From Acidobacteriaceae bacterium (GTDB lineage: Bacteria; Acidobacteriota; Terriglobia; Terriglobales; Acidobacteriaceae), in contig JAICMT010000081.1 of the NCBI GenBank assembly GCA_025929125.1, positions 1 to 6,829 of the forward strand: DNA of 6,829 bases, given 5' to 3'. Positions within the stretch are counted from its first letter, which is position 1, and each line of letters opens with the position of its first letter. A model generated the notes under the pieces. That model made no database searches. It was not told the origin of the DNA and saw only the letters and a program-made list of their open reading frames with translations. Shown here piece by piece: positions 5,611 through 6,829 of the stretch. The position numbers and the translations under genes were made by a program.

Positions 5611-6759
5611 ATGCATTCGCCGAAGGCACTCGAGGAAGCAGTTGCGGCGCAGTGGCCGTGGTTCCAACGCCGGCTGCGGGAACTGGTGGAGACGGAGTCG
5701 CCGAGCGACGACAAGGCTGCGGTGGATGCGGCGGCGGCGCTGGTCGCGGGCTGGGTGAGCGAGCTGGGCGGGCGAGTGAAGCGGCATCGGCAGCGCCGGT
5801 TCGGCGATCTGCTGGAGGCGCGCTTCGGGGCGGCGCGCAGCAAGCGAAAACCGATTCTGCTGCTGGGCCACCTGGATACGGTGTGGCCGCTGGGAACGCT
5901 GCGGCAGATGCCGTGGCGCGAGGACAGCGGCCGGATCTACGGGCCAGGCGTGCTGGACATGAAGGCCGGCGTGGTGATGGCGCTGACGGCGGTGCGGGTG
6001 CTGCTCGAGGCCGGAGAGCGGGTTCCGGTGACGCTGCTGCTGAACTCGGATGAGGAGGTGGGCAGTCCGGTTTCGCGCGCGATCACGGAGCGGCTGGCGT
6101 TGCAGTCCGAAGCGGTGCTGGTGCTGGAGCCGGCGCAGGGGCTGGCGTGCAAGACGGCGCGCAAGGGAGTGGGCGACTACCGCATCGAGGTTTCCGGGGT
6201 TGCGTCGCATGCGGGCGTGGACTTCGAGCGCGGGCACTCGGCGGTGCTGGAGCTGGCGCGAGTGCTGGAGAAGGTTTCCGGCTTCACCGATTTGCGAATC
6301 GGGCGGACGGTGAATCCGGGGGTGATCGGCGGCGGGACACGGTCGAATGTGATCGCAGCGTCGGCGTGGGCCGAGGTGGACGTGCGCATCGCGAAGGCGG
6401 CGGATGCGGCGAAGCTCGACCGGCTGTTCCGCTCGCTGCGCTGTGAGGATCCGAAGTGCTCGTTGAGGATCAGCGGCGGGTTGAATCGGCCGCCGATGGA
6501 GCGCAAGGCGGGAACCGTGCGGCTGTACCGGCAGGCGCGGAGGCTGGCGGCGGAGCTGGGTTTCGAGCTGGCGGAGGCGGCGACCGGCGGTGGGTCGGAT
6601 GGAAACTTTACGGCTGCGCTGGGTGTGCCGACACTCGACGGGCTGGGCGCGGTGGGGGAGGGTGCGCATGCGGCGCATGAGCACATCGTGACGGAACATA
6701 TTGTTCCGCGGACCGCTTTGCTGGCCGCCATGCTGAGTGGGGGACCCCCTGGGGTATAG
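5611..6759 (+). CDS. M20 family metallopeptidase, carboxypeptidase G2/glutamate carboxypeptidase type
   Basis: The 382-residue protein carries the full M20 two-zinc active site. LLLGHLDTVWP (83-93) gives ligand H87 and D89; GPGVLDMKAG (111-120) gives the bridging D116; LLLNSDEEVGS (142-152) gives the catalytic base E148 and ligand E149; VLEPAQ (171-176) gives E173; and GEGAHAAHE (349-357) gives H353. Histidine-to-aspartate and Glu-to-Glu spacings match Pseudomonas carboxypeptidase G2. The inserted dimerisation domain is indicated by VASHAGVDFERGHSAV (197-212) and the GGGTRSNVIAASAWAEVDVRI strand (240-260). Such enzymes release C-terminal amino acids, often glutamate, from peptides or N-acyl amino acids; the substrate here is not known. 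There is no signal peptide, so it is probably cytoplasmic. GAGGG precedes ATG 5611. The last residues (GGPPGV) are encoded by a G/C-rich palindromic block. Confidence 0.93.
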   Translation: MHSPKALEEAVAAQWPWFQRRLRELVETESPSDDKAAVDAAAALVAGWVSELGGRVKRHRQRRFGDLLEARFGAARSKRKPILLLGHLDTVWPLGTLRQMPWREDSGRIYGPGVLDMKAGVVMALTAVRVLLEAGERVPVTLLLNSDEEVGSPVSRAITERLALQSEAVLVLEPAQGLACKTARKGVGDYRIEVSGVASHAGVDFERGHSAVLELARVLEKVSGFTDLRIGRTVNPGVIGGGTRSNVIAASAWAEVDVRIAKAADAAKLDRLFRSLRCEDPKCSLRISGGLNRPPMERKAGTVRLYRQARRLAAELGFELAEAATGGGSDGNFTAALGVPTLDGLGAVGEGAHAAHEHIVTEHIVPRTALLAAMLSGGPPGV

Positions 6760-6760
6760 T
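6739..6760. repeat. G/C-block palindrome overlapping the M20 stop codon
   Basis: A run of five G, one A, five C, one T and four G (6739-6754) is followed by TATAGT (6755-6760). It can pair in two alternative ways and covers the final codons and the TAG stop at 6757-6759. Possible readings are a short interspersed acidobacterial repeat, part of a transcript 3' end, or a -10-like TATAGT for a downstream gene (no -35 is visible). The following 6761-6829 is non-coding with no further feature I can support. Confidence 0.35.
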
Positions 6761-6829
6761 CTCCGGTTTTGTTGGAGCGGCTGGGGTTAGCGGAGGGGAG
6801 TCACTTCCGAGGTAGTAACGGATGTGTAA

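Noticed and set aside
5200..6699. 499-codon open frame on the minus strand opposite the TIGR03435 and M20 genes
   Set aside because: The translation is dominated by R, H, Q, L and P without motifs, and the opposite strand carries complete conserved proteins.
3007..6759. A possible folate link between folK and the carboxypeptidase G2-like M20 enzyme (G2 hydrolyses folates)
   Set aside because: The genes are on opposite strands, more than 2 kb apart, with lpxC and a TIGR03435 gene between them. M20 enzymes of this type have many substrates, so the co-occurrence is most likely chance.

Overview
The window looks like a chromosomal segment of a high-G+C Acidobacteriota (probably Terriglobia). The strongest pointers are a complete member of the TIGR03435 (DUF3738) secreted family, which is greatly expanded in acidobacteria, together with an LpxC-type Gram-negative lipid A gene and a PEP-CTERM exported protein. 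The species cannot be named from the sequence alone.

Layout, left to right. Positions 1-53 hold the first 17 codons of a minus-strand gene with a twin-arginine signal (RRRFL) that runs off the left edge. Diverging from it on the plus strand are a MoaD/ThiS-like ubiquitin-fold protein (153-467) and, 5 bases later, a predicted outer-membrane beta-barrel protein (473-1390). A small hypothetical membrane-associated protein (1423-1707, minus) converges on the barrel gene. Next comes a plus-strand gene of clearly lower G+C (1924-2964). It encodes a secreted protein with six HAF-like 'IN-x-x-G-x-x-x-G' repeats and a C-terminal PEP-CTERM sorting signal.

folK (3007-3498, minus; folate synthesis) converges on that gene, and lpxC (3614-4573, minus; first committed step of lipid A synthesis) lies upstream of folK on the same strand. 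Diverging from lpxC across a 263-base spacer is a plus-strand pair 27 bases apart: a secreted TIGR03435 protein (4837-5583) and an M20 metallopeptidase of the carboxypeptidase G2/glutamate carboxypeptidase type (5611-6759). The last 70 bases are non-coding, and a G/C-rich palindromic block overlaps the end of the M20 gene.

The genes form small independent units rather than one pathway. Two are housekeeping envelope or cofactor genes (lpxC, folK), and several others are exported or envelope-associated. I found no CRISPR array, tRNA, rRNA, insertion sequence, phage gene or defence system, and no convincing undescribed system. The most distinctive signals are the lower-G+C HAF-repeat/PEP-CTERM gene, the MoaD-like protein whose diglycine is followed by two extra residues, and two perfect 7-bp dyads placed just upstream of genes.
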